From: Antennarius striatus
Lineage: Eukaryota > Chordata > Actinopteri > Lophiiformes > Antennariidae
Assembly: GCF_040054535.1 (NCBI RefSeq)
Contig: NC_090785.1
Coordinates: 5,079,501-5,143,500, forward strand
Direction of reading: 5' to 3'
DNA length: 64,000 nucleotides
Shown here piece by piece: positions 41,401 through 52,810 of this stretch (position 1 is the stretch's first letter; the number at the start of each line of letters is the position of its first letter). Below the pieces are notes generated by a model. It did not search any database. It had not been told where the DNA came from and saw only the letters and a program-made list of their open reading frames with translations. Made by a program: the position numbers and the translations under genes.

Positions 41401-41700
41401 AACGTAAGTTACGTATGTGACTGTGGTTCTATGAATTCTGGATGACTGCTAGAGTTCCCTGTCACTCGGAATCTCGTGAGAAGATTCCACAGGGAAGTAA
41501 TGAATGATGAAGGGGCGCTTATGTACGCTGGCTACTGCGGTACACGTACCATGTACCATGTCACACCTGTGACTTTGTTGATATTAATACTCGACTTGCA
41601 CGTGCGTGCAACGTATCTTATCCAGTGTTAAGGCACTGCCTCTGGCAGTCAGGAAGAATTCATAGAACCACAGTTACATACATAACTTACGTATCTCCTA
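41349..41700. repeat. Terminal repeat structure of the DIRS-like element
   Basis: TCCAGTGTTAAGGCACTGCC and TCTGGCAGTCAGGAA at 41349-41390 are repeated directly at 41618-41655. GAACGTAAGTTACGTATGT and CTGTGGTTCTATGAATTC at 41401-41440 are repeated in inverted order at about 41657-41696. Split direct plus inverted terminal repeats of this sort are the hallmark of DIRS elements. Confidence 0.65.
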
Positions 41701-42107
41701 CTGTATGAGTTTTCAGTGCGCTTAAATCTTATTCCTTGAATATTTCTTGCTTTATTTTGTTGTAGTTTTCTTTTGTCATTTCTGTGTTTTCTGTCTCCTT
41801 TTATCTTGTCATTCTAATTTGCTTCTTGATCTTCCTTCAATAGCGAGTGTCTGTTTGTTTCCACCTGGCCCCACTTGTCCATTATTGTCTCATCATTTGT
41901 TTATCTGTTTATTCTTTGTACCCACTGACAGTTTGTTCTCTTGTTGGAAGCTATTTCGTCATCAGCTACCTGGTTTACCAAATACCTACTCTTGTTTTTT
42001 TGAGGTTTCTTTGCTCATGTGTAAGTTAGATTTTGCCTTGTGGCTTAACTGTGTGTATTCTTGTTATGGACTTATTTTAACCGTTTGGGTTATTATTAAA
42101 GAATGTG
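41701..42107. other. Spacer without recognisable gene
   Basis: T-rich DNA with an open frame (41747-42136, plus) rich in Cys, Leu and Phe. It has no recognisable domain and its composition follows the pyrimidine bias, so I do not call it a gene. AATAAA-like and ATTAAA words near 42095 could belong to a retroposon or LTR end. Confidence 0.4.
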
Positions 42108-42440
42108 TTGGGCCCACTCCAAAGACTGAAATGTGATGTTTAACTGGGCAGTAAAGTATAAAATGAAAGAGTCTGACATTTTTGGGACAGGATAAATGAC
42201 AGAAATGTGCTCATTGCACACTGTATTTCATGTAATTAATAAGAGTTTCAAAATTAAGACAGTGAATATAATGAAGTCAAGCGCAAGTAGTTAGTTACAG
42301 GGTTAATTATCATATAATATGTGAGAAGAAATACCTGGTCCATGTCCAGCCCCAGTGAATCTTTTGTACATTTCCAAGTGTGCTGTTCTTTTGTTTGGTC
42401 TTTTGTCTTTCTCATGAGGAAGTAGAAAACAGTATAGAAA
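42108..42440 (-). repeat. 3' flank block of gene C shared with B and D
   Basis: On the minus strand this block carries the words AGCACACTTGGAAAT, GACATGGACCAG|GTAT, CATATTATATG and GGACCAG-flanking DNA in the same order as the 3' flanks of genes B (35717-36668) and D (55389-55720). The GT after GGACCAG is kept in all three. It is part of the duplicated unit and could contain a downstream exon. Confidence 0.6.
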
Positions 42441-42813
42441 CATGGTTTGGGATTTTATCGTGAAAATATGTTTGTCTGTTTTGTCTGCATTTGGATCATG
42501 TATTGATACTGACAATTAAAGCAGGAATAAATGGTTGGAATATGATGAGAATTATACAGGCAGATATAAGAGTCTTCCAAAGTGTTGTTGTACAGACTTA
42601 CCGAGATAAATGTAGGTGAAGATGACAGGAAATGTGTGCCAGACAAACAGTACACAAATAATTAATCCCTGTTTATTTAAGTGGTTACTGAGTAGTGTGA
42701 TACAGTTCTCAAGACACAGGGTCATACACCCTCAATCCCCATACCACTATTAATATATGAAATATTATCCTCCAACAGCTCTCCATGATATTACTGACAT
42801 TTTTTTTAAACAT

Positions 42814-43878
<1,065 letters not shown>

Positions 43879-44167
43879 TCAGCCAAAACAACTCAAATAA
43901 ACATTTAAAAAAACAACTTTCAATCAATTTATATTCACCATTCCTCAGGTTGAAAGCAGCAGCATCTTACATTTTATTCATTAAGGTTATTTATGTTCAT
44001 TTACTGTACATCTACACTCTTTCCATCAATATTTTTAAGATAATTCCAGATGACATTTAACCAGTAAAAGTGATATTTTCAGCATGGGAGCAATCTTTTT
44101 CACTTTCATTACAGTCACTGTTCTATATTAATAGAATATGTGAAATTCACCTTTTATAAGTTACCTT

Positions 44168-44240
44168 CAACCCGTGACGTCACTTCCGGGGATGCGTGCC
44201 CTTTGCTCAGTCACGTTCTGGCAATGACGGAGGAAGGTGA
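44168..44240. promoter_or_regulatory. Promoter-like CRE/ETS block
   Basis: A full palindromic CRE TGACGTCA (44175-44182) runs into an ETS site ACTTCCGG (44182-44189) in a small CpG-containing patch. On the plus strand it is followed by ATGACGGAGGAAG|GTGAGT (ATG at 44224), which looks like a short first exon with a donor. On the minus strand GGGTTGAAG|GTAACT could act as an alternative leader for gene C. Which strand, if any, is transcribed is unknown. Confidence 0.4.
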
Positions 44241-44263
44241 GTTAGTGAAGTCCTCCCGTGTTG

Positions 44264-44600
44264 TATATGGTGAGACCAGTGATGTTGTTTGGGCTAGAGA
44301 CAGTGTCACTGAGGAAAAGACAGGAGACAGAGCTGGAGGTAGTAGAGATGAAGATGCTGAGGTTCTCTTTGGGAGTGACCAGGATGGATAGGATCAGGAA
44401 TGAGTACATCAGATGGACAGCACATGTTAGTGGTTTTTGAGATAAAGTCAGAGAAGTCAGACTGAGATGGTTTGGACATGTTCAGAGGAGAGATACAGAA
44501 TATATCGATAGAAGGCTGCTGAATTTTGAACTGCCAGGCAGGAGGCCTAGAAGAAGAACAAAGAGGAGGTTTATGGGTGTAGTCGCTGTGGCGAAGAAGA
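44264..44600 (+). mobile_element. RTE/BovB-like LINE 3' fragment
   Basis: The plus strand encodes VRPVMLFGLETVSLRKRQET, MKMLRFSLGVTRMDRIRNEY and the following WFGHVQ-type region, then ends after an internal deletion at GTAGTCGCTGTGGCGAAGAAGA. Stops and the deletion show that it is dead. It sits inside the intron of gene C and continues directly from the promoter-like block. Confidence 0.8.
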
Positions 44601-45355
44601 TCTATCTACAGTATATCTATTTAATTAGTTAATATTGACAACAAATGAAGACTGAAAGATAATTTAAATTTTACTCCCTTGCAAAAAAAGGAACACCTAA
44701 TTTGTGGTTCTTTTTTAGTTCATTTCCAGTCTTTTCTGTCTCACTTCTATGGTTAGAAAAAACAAACATTTTTAACCATAATTATCCACTCAAGAAAGGT
44801 TAATTTCACAAGATCAAAATAAGGAACTGTTTATAATACTTGAATACTTGAATCTCAATTGTGAATTATGATACTCATAAATTCTAATCCCTAATTAGAC
44901 CTCTTTCCCATATTTATGAGTTTCCCATATTTTGTGATTGCCTATTTGATATTGACCCTGCCTTCCTCTGACTACATATCTTGTCAGAATACAGTGCTGT
45001 ATGTGTGTAAATACTGAAACTGCCAAAAGAAAGACTAGACTTTTGTCCTCCGTCAGGACAAAAGTCATTTTCTAAGCAGTATTTGGCAGTAGAACATTTC
45101 AACAAAGCCTAAATTTTTTGACTAAAAACTGGAAACCCACCATTTGTGAAAAGCTGTGTCAAGCAGAACAACATTTCGAATCAATTTGACATTGATAGAC
45201 GTCAGTGGTAGCCAGTGAGTTAACAGAGTCAAGACTGTCAAACAAAAATGAAATTGTTTTTCAATTGTGTCCTACTGGTTTGGTTCTGTGTTCCTAGTCT
45301 CAAAAGGTCATAAGTTTAAGACAGACTTGCAATTCTCATAGCATAACAAACTCAC

Positions 45356-45465
45356 CTTAACATTGGACACTTCAACAAGGCACCTGCTCTGTGTTGTTAT
45401 TCTGAAGTGTCTGGCAGAAATAATAAGCCAGCTTCAGGTTGGTGGCGACGAGGAACTAAACCTGT
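45356..45465 (-). other. Putative non-coding leader exon of gene C
   Basis: On the minus strand it reads CAGGTTTAGTTCCTC, then ACACAGAGCAGGTGCC, and ends at TTAAG|GTGAG (45356/45355). The intron start (GTGAGTTTGTTATGCTATGAG) resembles that of gene B (GTGAGTTTTTTGTGCTCTGAG). It is more diverged than the leader exons of B, D and E, and its left boundary is not determined. Confidence 0.55.
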
Positions 45466-45639
45466 TGTGTTACTTCCTTATTATTGTTGCAGGGTAGAGT
45501 AATTTTCATCATAGAATAGAATGCCTCACCCAGACAGTAAAGTAACAGGTGCAGGAGTCACATAAACCATTGAATCAGTGCCAAGGATTCCTCGCATACC
45601 GAGAAAATCAATCATGTTCTTTGTTTTCTTCAGTGCTGT

Positions 45640-45760
45640 TCAAGTGTCTCAAGTGTTCACTGTTGTTTGTGGTTTGTACCTGTTGTGGAAGTCCCATAAG
45701 TGCTGTATAGACAGAGCACTGTTGGGTTTGGGTACACAGCATTCTCCCAACGGTCGCTAA
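45640..45760 (+). repeat. Dispersed repeat (partner at 30540-30640)
   Basis: Plus-strand words GTTGTGGAAGTCCCATAAGT, GTTGGGTTTGGGTACACAGC match the minus strand at 30540-30640. No protein family was recognised in the frames it contains. Confidence 0.55.
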
Positions 45761-46064
45761 GTGTATACCACCAACTATTCCATGGGCTTTGGCTGGATAC
45801 CAGCCTTTTTCTGTGGTACATGAAGATGACTATGGACCAGCTTGATGAGCTGTTAGTGTTGTGCCAGTGAATACGGGTGATAATGATGATCAAAATGTCA
45901 TTTGTATTGAATTGTTTTGTTTCATACAATTAAAATGAAATCTATTAATGTTGAGACAATCACATTCAATACACTATATCAGCAGTACAGTCACAACAGT
46001 ACGTAGCCATGCAATCTCCCAGAGCCAGCTTACATGGAGTGACAAAAACTAAGAAACTCTTTGA

Positions 46065-49000
46065 ACATTAATGGCTTAAAACATAAATCCCATGACAAAT
46101 CGGAAAGGGAAAAATGTGACCCTGCCCGGAGGAAGCCCGGGGCCCACGTCTCGAGCCAGGCCTGGACGGAGGGCCCGTCAGTGAGCGCCTGGTCTGACAC
46201 AGCACCCGGCCGGGCTCAGCCCGAAAAGGCAAAGTGGATTCTTCCCACCCCTGTGGACCCACCACCCACAGGGCAGACCGATGGGGTCGGGTGCGCTGCC
46301 ATATGGGTGGCAGTGACGACAGGGGGTCACGACGGACCAGACCCGGGCGGCAGAAGTTGGCTTTGGGGACGTGGAATGTCACCTCACTGGGGGGGAAGGA
46401 GCCGGAGCTTGTGTTGGAGGTGGAGCGTTACCAGTTGGATCTGGTGGGGCTTACCTCCACGCGTAGCCTCGGTTCTGGATCCAAACTCCTGGATAGGGGT
46501 TGGACCTTGTTTTACTCCGGAGTTGCGTCAGGCGTGAGGAGCAGGGCGGGTGTGGGGATACTCACAAGCCCCCGGCTGTGCGCCGCTATGTTGGAGTTTA
46601 CCTCGGTGGATGAGAGGGTCGCTTCCCTACGCCTTAAGGCTGTGGGGGGGGGGGGGGGGGACTCTGACTGTTATTTGTGCATATGCACGAAATATCAGTT
46701 CAGAGTATTCGGCCTTCTTGGGGTCCCTAAATGGGGTCCTTGAAGGGATCCCTGCAGGGGACTCCATTGTTCTCCTGGGGGACTTCAATGCACACATCGG
46801 CAATGATGGAGACACTTGGAGGGGCGTTTTTGGGAGGAATGGCCTCCCTGATCTAAACCCGAGCGGTGTTATGTTGTTGGACTTCTGTGCTAGTCATGGA
46901 TTGTTCATAACTAACACCATGTTGGAACACAAGGATGCTCATAAGTGTACCTGGTACCAGAGCACCCTGGGTCGGAGGTCAATAATTGATCTTGTGATCG
47001 TATCATCTGACCTTTGAGTGTTTTGGACACTCGGGTGAAAAGAGGGGCAGAGCTGTCAACTGATCACCAACTGGTGGTGAGTTGGGTCCGTTGGCAGAGT
47101 AAACCTTTGGATAGACCTGGTAAGCCCAAACGAGTAGTGCAGGTGAACTGGGAACTTCTGGAGAAGAACTCTGTCCGTGACGCCTTCAATTCACACTTCC
47201 GAAGGAGCTTCTCGTGCATCCCTGTGGAGGTTGGGGGCATTGAACCTGAATGGTCGATGTTCAAAGCTTCCATTGCTTAAGCTGCAGCTGAGAGCTGTCG
47301 TCTCAAGGTCTTGGGTGCCTCAAGGGGCGGTAACCCTCGAACACCGTGGTGGACCCCAGTGGTCAGGGAAGCCGTCCGACTGAAGAAGGAGGCCTTCAGG
47401 GGCGTGTTGTCCCTGGGGACTCCTGAAGCAGTTGCAGGGTATCGACAGGCCAAAAGGACTGCAGCCTCGGCTGTGATGGAGGCAAAACAGAGGGTGTGGG
47501 AGGAGTTCGGAGAGGCCATGGAGAAGGACTATCGCACAGCACCAAAGTTGTTCTGGAGGACTGTCCGACACCTCAGGAGGGGGAAACGAGGGACCATCCA
47601 AGCTGTATACAGCAAAGATGGGACACTGTTGACTTCGACTGAGGAGGTTGTCGGTCGGTGGAAGGAACACTTTGAGGAACTCCTGAATCCAACTACCCCA
47701 ACTGACCAGTCCTCTGTTGCAGAGGCAGAGCTGGAGGATGATGGGGGATCAGAGTCAATCTCTCGGGGTGAAGTCACCGAGGTAGTTAAACAACTTCAAG
47801 ATGGCAAAGCCCCGGGAGTTGATGAGATTCGCCCAGAAATGCTGAAGGCTCTGGTTGTTCAGGGGCTGTTGTGGATGACACGCCTCTTTAACATTGCATG
47901 GAAGTCTGGGACAGTGCCAAAAGAGTGGCAGACTGGTGTGGTGGTTCCTCTTTTTAAAAAGGGGGACCAGAGGGTGTGTGCCAACTACAGGGGCATCACA
48001 CTCCTCAGCCTCCCTGGGAAAGTTTACTCCAAGGTGCTGGAAAGGAGGGTCCGGCCGATTGTCGAGCCTCAGATTGAGGAGGAACAATGTGGGTTCCGTC
48101 CTGGTCGTGGAACAACTGACCAGCTTTTTACTCTCACAGGGATCCTAGAGGGGGCTTGGGAGTATGCCCATCCAGTCTACATGTGTTTTGTGGACTTGGA
48201 GAAGGCGTATGATCGAGTCCCCAGGGATATACTGTGGGAAGTACTGCGGGAGTATGGGGTGAGGGGGCCTCTCCTCAGGGCCATCCAATCCCTGTATGCC
48301 CAAAGTGACAGCTGCGTTCGGGTTCTCGGCAGTAAGTCGAACTTGTTCCGAGTAGCTGTTGGGCTTCGCCAGGGCTGCGCTTTATCACCAATTCTGTATG
48401 TGATTTTTATGGACAGGATATCGAGGCATAGTCGTGGTGAAGAGGCTTTACGGTTTGGTGTCCCGAGGATTGCATCGCTGCTTAAGCCGAGTGTGAAGCA
48501 GCGGGGATGAGGATTAGCACCTCCAAATCTGAGGCCATGGTCCTCAGCAGGAAACCGGTGGACTGCCTTCTCCAAGTGGGGAATGAGGTCCTTCCACAAG
48601 TAAAGGAGTTTAAGTATCTTGGGGTCCTGTTCACGAGTGAGGGAACAATGGAACGTGAGATTGGACGGAGAATTGGGGCAGCAGGAGCGGTATTGCAGTT
48701 GCCTTACCGCACCGTTGTCACAAAGAGGGAGCTAAGCCAAGAGGCAAAGCTCTCCATCTACCGTTCAATCTTCGTTCCTACCCTCACCTATGGTCATGAG
48801 CGATGGGTTATGACCGAAAGAACGAGATCGCGGATACAAGCGGCTGAAATGGGCTTTCTTAGACGGATAGCTGGTGTCTCCCTTAGAGATAAGGTGAGAA
48901 ACACTGCTGTTCGCGGGGGGTTCAGAGTAGAGTCGCTGCTCCTTTGCGTGGAAAGGAGTCAGTTGAGGTGGTTTGGGCATATGGTGCGGATGCCTCCGGG

Positions 49001-49190
49001 ACGCCTCCCTAGGGAGGTGTTTCTGGCACGTCCAGCTGGGAGGAGACCTTGGGGCAGACCCAGGACCAGGTGGAGGGATTATACCTCAACACTGGCCTGG
49101 GAACGCCTTGGGATTCCCCAGTCAGAGCTGGTGGATGTGGCCGGGGAAAGGCAAGTTTGGAGCTCCCTGTTGAAGCTGCTACCCCCATCC
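46065..49190 (+). mobile_element. Rex3-like RTE LINE, nearly full length but dead
   Basis: One plus-strand element with an AP endonuclease (about 46370-47016: [35 protein letters not shown]), a reverse transcriptase (47311-48490: KAPGVDEIRPEML, NYRGITLLSLPGK, EEQCGFRPGRGTTDQ, CFVDLEKAYDRVPR, GLRQGCALSPILY) and the C-terminal region (48507-49190: EFKYLGVLFTSEG, QLRWFGHMVRMPPGRLPREV, RPRTRWRDY). It ends in a GGAT tandem tail, as described for Rex3. It is inactive: a G run near 46647-46660 shifts the frame, stops lie at 47016 and 47278, and a deletion near 48483 removes the FADD catalytic box. Confidence 0.85.
47311..48510 (+). pseudogene. Reverse transcriptase domain of the Rex3-like LINE (catalytic box deleted)
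   Basis: This 399-codon frame is the longest in the LINE. It runs from the endonuclease-RT linker through RT blocks with LVKK-type PLFKKGDQR, FRPGRGTTDQ, DLEKAYDRVPR (first catalytic Asp) and RQGCALSPILY. It ends in FGVPRIASLL followed by out-of-frame residues. In intact relatives IASLL is followed by FADDVVLL and then AECEAAGMRISTSKSEAM. Here IASLL is joined directly to the bases coding AECEAAGMRIS in another frame, so the second catalytic Asp pair has been deleted. Confidence 0.8.
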
Positions 49191-49230
49191 ATGGATGGAT
49201 GGATGGATGGATGGATGGATGGATGGATGG
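49191..49230 (+). repeat. (GGAT)n tandem tail
   Basis: Ten or so perfect GGAT units directly follow the LINE C-terminal codons. Tandem tetranucleotide ends are typical of RTE LINEs such as Rex3 and may act as a microsatellite. Confidence 0.9.
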
Positions 49231-49745
49231 ACAAAATGAAGATAAAGAAACACTTAAATAATCCCAAGGGAAAAATATTTATCTCTACTAAATATAAATG
49301 CCACATACAACATACAGTACATTACACAAGACTATAGTTATAAGAGATAGACAACACCGCATTCACAATAAATAAAGACAGCACATAGGGATATACAGGG
49401 AGGGTATAAGGAAAAACATATAAACACAACTGTATAGAAAAACAAACTAAACCTAACAGTATAAATAAGAGTGCAAAAAATTACACAATAACTCCCAGAT
49501 CGCATTGGATCCCAAGCTGCACGCCCACAGGGTCAGCACGCACGTTCATCACAATGTAACATGGTACAAGGCACGTCATAATCAACCACATGACACCCTG
49601 GAACCACCCCAGTAGATCTTCAGTCCATCACCTCCCCACACTCAGCTGCAGGTCGATGACCTTCCTGACCTTGACTCCCGACTCTCCTGATATTCTCATT
49701 CTACTCTATGATGACATGGGGCACATAGGAGGTCCTCAGTCTCTC
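49231..49745. repeat. Retroposon-like non-coding repeat
   Basis: AT-rich block with CACTTAAATAATCCCAAGGG, AAATAAGAGTGCAAAAA and GATCCCAAGCTGCACGCCCA, resembling the AT-rich tail plus GC-rich body seen at 25985-26225 and 52232-52256. No protein was recognised. The family is uncertain. Confidence 0.4.
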
Positions 49746-49762
49746 TGTTGAGATTCTCAGTG

Positions 49763-49865
49763 ACAGGTTATGTTGTTATGTTATGTTATGTTATGTTATG
49801 TTATGTTATGTTATGTTATATTATGTTATGTTATGTCATGTTATGTTATGTCATGTCATGTCATA
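49763..49865 (+). repeat. (TTATG)n pentanucleotide microsatellite
   Basis: About twenty TTATG units with a few variant units (TTATA, TCATG). The open frames across it are low-complexity artefacts. Confidence 0.95.
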
Positions 49866-50197
49866 CATGTTACGTGACGTCACAATCACATAAGAGCATA
49901 GCTTATGTGTTCCCACATGTACAATGCTTTTTGTTCCGTAAATGAAATGAGGAAAACCAAAAATAAAACGTACTCATCTGTACTAAATGAGAAAGCAGTG
50001 CACGAATCCCACTAAAAAAGCCCCAGGGTATTGCCCGGCGATCATAAAACAGTCAAACCACTCTGCATATTTAATCTGTTTTTGCTGCCTGGAAAACCTA
50101 CCAAAACTAAATAATATTATGAACAGGTGGTATACTGTAATAAAGAAGAATAAAATAAACCTTGTTTGAATTTAAAAAATTACCTAGGGATAAATAC

Positions 50198-51175
50198 AAT
50201 GTAGCCAGTGGGCACAAGAGGGCACAAGCCAGTGTCTTATTGTGCTGGTCCCAAGCCCAGATACATACAGAGGATTATGTCAGGAAGGGCATCCGACATA
50301 AAACTTTTGCCAAATCAAACATGCGAATCAAACATCCAGGTTAACAACGACCGCCATCGGTCGTTGTTGTTAATGTGTTGGTGGAAATTGGACTACGGTT
50401 GGTCGGAGAAGGAGAGGAGGAAAGTGTGTTCGTAGGAAGAGAAGAGGAACACCAAGAGTATAGGGCTGAGAGTAGGGAAATTGAACGTTGGAAGTATGAC
50501 AGAAAAAAAGTAGAGAGTCGCACAGGTGGGAGGTATACATACTGTGTCCATGAGACCAGGTGGAAAGATAGCAGGGTTAGAAGTTCAGGAGCAGGGTTCA
50601 AGTTGTTCTATCATGATGTACATAGGAAGAGAAATGAGATAGGAGTTATCTTGAAGGAGGAGTTTGTTAGGAATGTCCTGGAGATTAAAAGAGTCTCAGA
50701 TAGAATGATGAGTCTGAAGCTAGAAATAGAAGGTGTGAAGTTCAATGTTGTTAGTGGGTATGCAGTTAGGATATGAGCTACAGGAGAAGGAGAAATTCTG
50801 GTTGGATTTTAATGAACTGATGCAGAGCATACCTGGAAGTAAGAGAGTTGTCATTGGTGGAGACTTCAATGGACGTGTTGGTGCAGGAAACAGAGGTCAT
50901 GAGGAGGTGATTGGCAGGTTTGGTATCAAAGAGAAGAATGTGGTTGACAGATGGTGGTTGACTTTGCAAAAAGGATGGAAACGACACTAGTGAATAGCTT
51001 CTTCCAGAAGAGGCAGGAATCAGAGAAAGACCACAGAGGAGGTTTATGGATGTAGTGAACGAGGACATGAAGGTAGTTGGTGTGAAAGAAGAGGATGCAG
51101 AAGACAGGGTTAAATGGAGGCAACTGATTCGCTGTGGCGACCCCTGAGGGGAAAAGTTGAAAAGAGAAGAAGATG
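50198..51175 (+). mobile_element. Internally deleted RTE/BovB-like LINE with 16-bp target duplication
   Basis: The element starts with LINE 5' leader sequence (CCAAGCCCAGATACATACAG, TCAGGAAGGGCATCCGACAT) and encodes the N-terminal AP endonuclease (YCVHETRWKDSRVRSSGAGF, KLFYHDVHRKRNEIGVILKE, RVVIGGDFNGRVGAGNRG). Near 51000-51015 it jumps directly to the 3' end (GGAGGTTTATGGATGTAGTG to CGACCCCTGAGGGGAAAAG). The RT core is absent. A perfect 16-bp repeat, ACCTAGGGATAAATAC, flanks it (50182-50197 and 51176-51191), so the deleted form itself was inserted by retrotransposition. It could move only with proteins from another copy. Confidence 0.85.
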
Positions 51176-51557
51176 ACCTAGGGATAAATACCAAAAAACA
51201 CACTCCATCCCATCTGTGGCTTACCTGGCTATTGTCTCTGGTGAGTGGCTCTTTCATTGTTGTTTATTACAGTACCAACTTCACCCACAGAAGCAGCCAT
51301 TTCGGGGTTGCATCTAATCAACTCTGAATTGCAAGCATTGGAGCTAGCAAAATGTTTTGTAGCTACAGCAATTTTTTTGGTCAATGGCTGGTTTGTGTGG
51401 CAGGAGTTGATTTTCCTCCCTCACACTATTGGTCACTGTGCCAGCTTAAAGCACACACCTTGGTGACTGTGGCTCCATGCAGTGATAGTTGTTTAACATG
51501 GTGTGGGCAGCCAATTCTAATCTGTACCCCGTGCTTCACTCGCCATCAAGGTACACA

Positions 51558-51862
51558 TGTCACGGTTCGGTGTGGCAGGGAGAGGCCAAGCTTGTGGGTG
51601 GAGCCACGGCTCCACACCTGAAGCTCATCCACACCCCGTTCTGATCATGCACACCTGAACATTGTTTGGTGATTGTCTTGAGGCCTTTTAAGCCAGGGTT
51701 TTTGTCACAGCTGGTGCTGGTTCGTTTTTCTCTTGTTTAGTTCCTGGAAGTCTGTATTGTTTCTTGCCTGTCTGGAGAATTCTTTCAGTTTTGAATAAAT
51801 CATGGATGGAACAATCGCTTTTGGTGTCCTGCACTTGGGTCCATATTCTCCCTCCCGTGACA
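51558..51862 (+). mobile_element. Solo LTR with 5-bp target duplication
   Basis: A 305-bp block beginning TGTCACGG and ending CCCGTGACA, flanked on both sides by ACACA (51553-51557 and 51863-51867). It has a TATA-like CCTTTTAAGCC near 51686 and AATAAA near 51795. These are the signs of an LTR left after recombination of a full retrotransposon. The parental family is unknown. Confidence 0.85.
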
Positions 51863-52165
51863 ACACAACTTGCTCAGATGGCACCCTGACATCTTTGCTT
51901 TTGAGTGTGTGCACAGTGTGCACCTTGGTGAGTTGATCTCCACTCCCTGCAGGGTGGCTGGTAATTGGGGGCTGGGGAAGACAGGGTGACCTGCTGGAGC
52001 CCTGTGTGTTACCTGCCCAATAGTACATGTCAGTCTGCACGTTGTCTGAACGTTCAATTTCACCTGTTTAGCAGCACGCAAATGATCTATCTGTGGGTAA
52101 TTTTCAGGCGGCACGCTTGAGCTGTGTCTTGAGGCTTGTGGTCTCTGTTTGCCTAGAATTGGCTT

Positions 52166-52166
52166 T

Positions 52167-52230
<64 letters not shown>

Positions 52231-52256
52231 CTTTATTAATCCCAGAGGAAACTGCA
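52166..52256 (-). mobile_element. (GATA)n microsatellite plus retroposon tail
   Basis: About sixteen GATA units (52166-52231) run into CTTTATTAATCCCAGAGGAA, the reverse complement of the GGGATTAATAAAG tail also found at 25985 and 34120. The microsatellite is thus the 3' tail of a retroposon inserted in the minus orientation. Confidence 0.75.
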
Positions 52257-52810
52257 GCCTGCTCGCGCATGTGCAGAAGAGGAAGTAGGAAGTTTGCTTG
52301 GGAAGTATGAATTTCAGATGTTGGCTAAAGGTGTCGTTTCAATATATTTATTAAACTTAGATTTTCTTGTTTTGCAGCATTTTTAAATGGTCAGCCACTG
52401 ATCATCATTCCCTGGACCATGCTGCTTTTCTGGCTCATGTGTTTTGACAGTTTGGTTGTAACTATTTTGCTGGAATTGTGTTGTTCTGGCCCTTTCCTAA
52501 TTGTTCTTCTAATGGCTTTTGTAGAGGCTCTTTAAAATGGTCATTTTTAACAGTTCTCTCTCTGTGTTATGGCTTTATCTCTTTACTTTCTTCTCTAATT
52601 ATTGTTTGTTGTATTGTTTGTTGTCTTGTTCTGTTTGTTTGTCCTGTTGTGGCAGTATGGTTGGGAATGGTCTAAGCTGCTGACCACTGCCTATTCCACT
52701 CCATGTGGAGGCTCCAATTGCTCCATCGGCTGTCCCAGGACCAGCCTGGTCACCAACACCTTGCAACAATGTGTAACAGACCCCGGCTTGAAGCCAGTTA
52801 ACAGATTAAA

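Noticed and set aside
41747-42136. 129-codon Cys/Leu/Phe-rich frame as a membrane or secreted protein
   Set aside because: It follows a T-rich stretch, has no signal-peptide layout or known motif, and lies between repeat elements.
46061-46537. Separate 158-codon gene at the start of the Rex3-like LINE
   Set aside because: It overlaps the endonuclease frame of the LINE out of register and lacks a recognisable domain. It is explained by the element's GC-rich 5' part.
49748-49945. 65-codon frame across the TTATG repeat
   Set aside because: It is encoded by a pentanucleotide microsatellite and is a repeat artefact.
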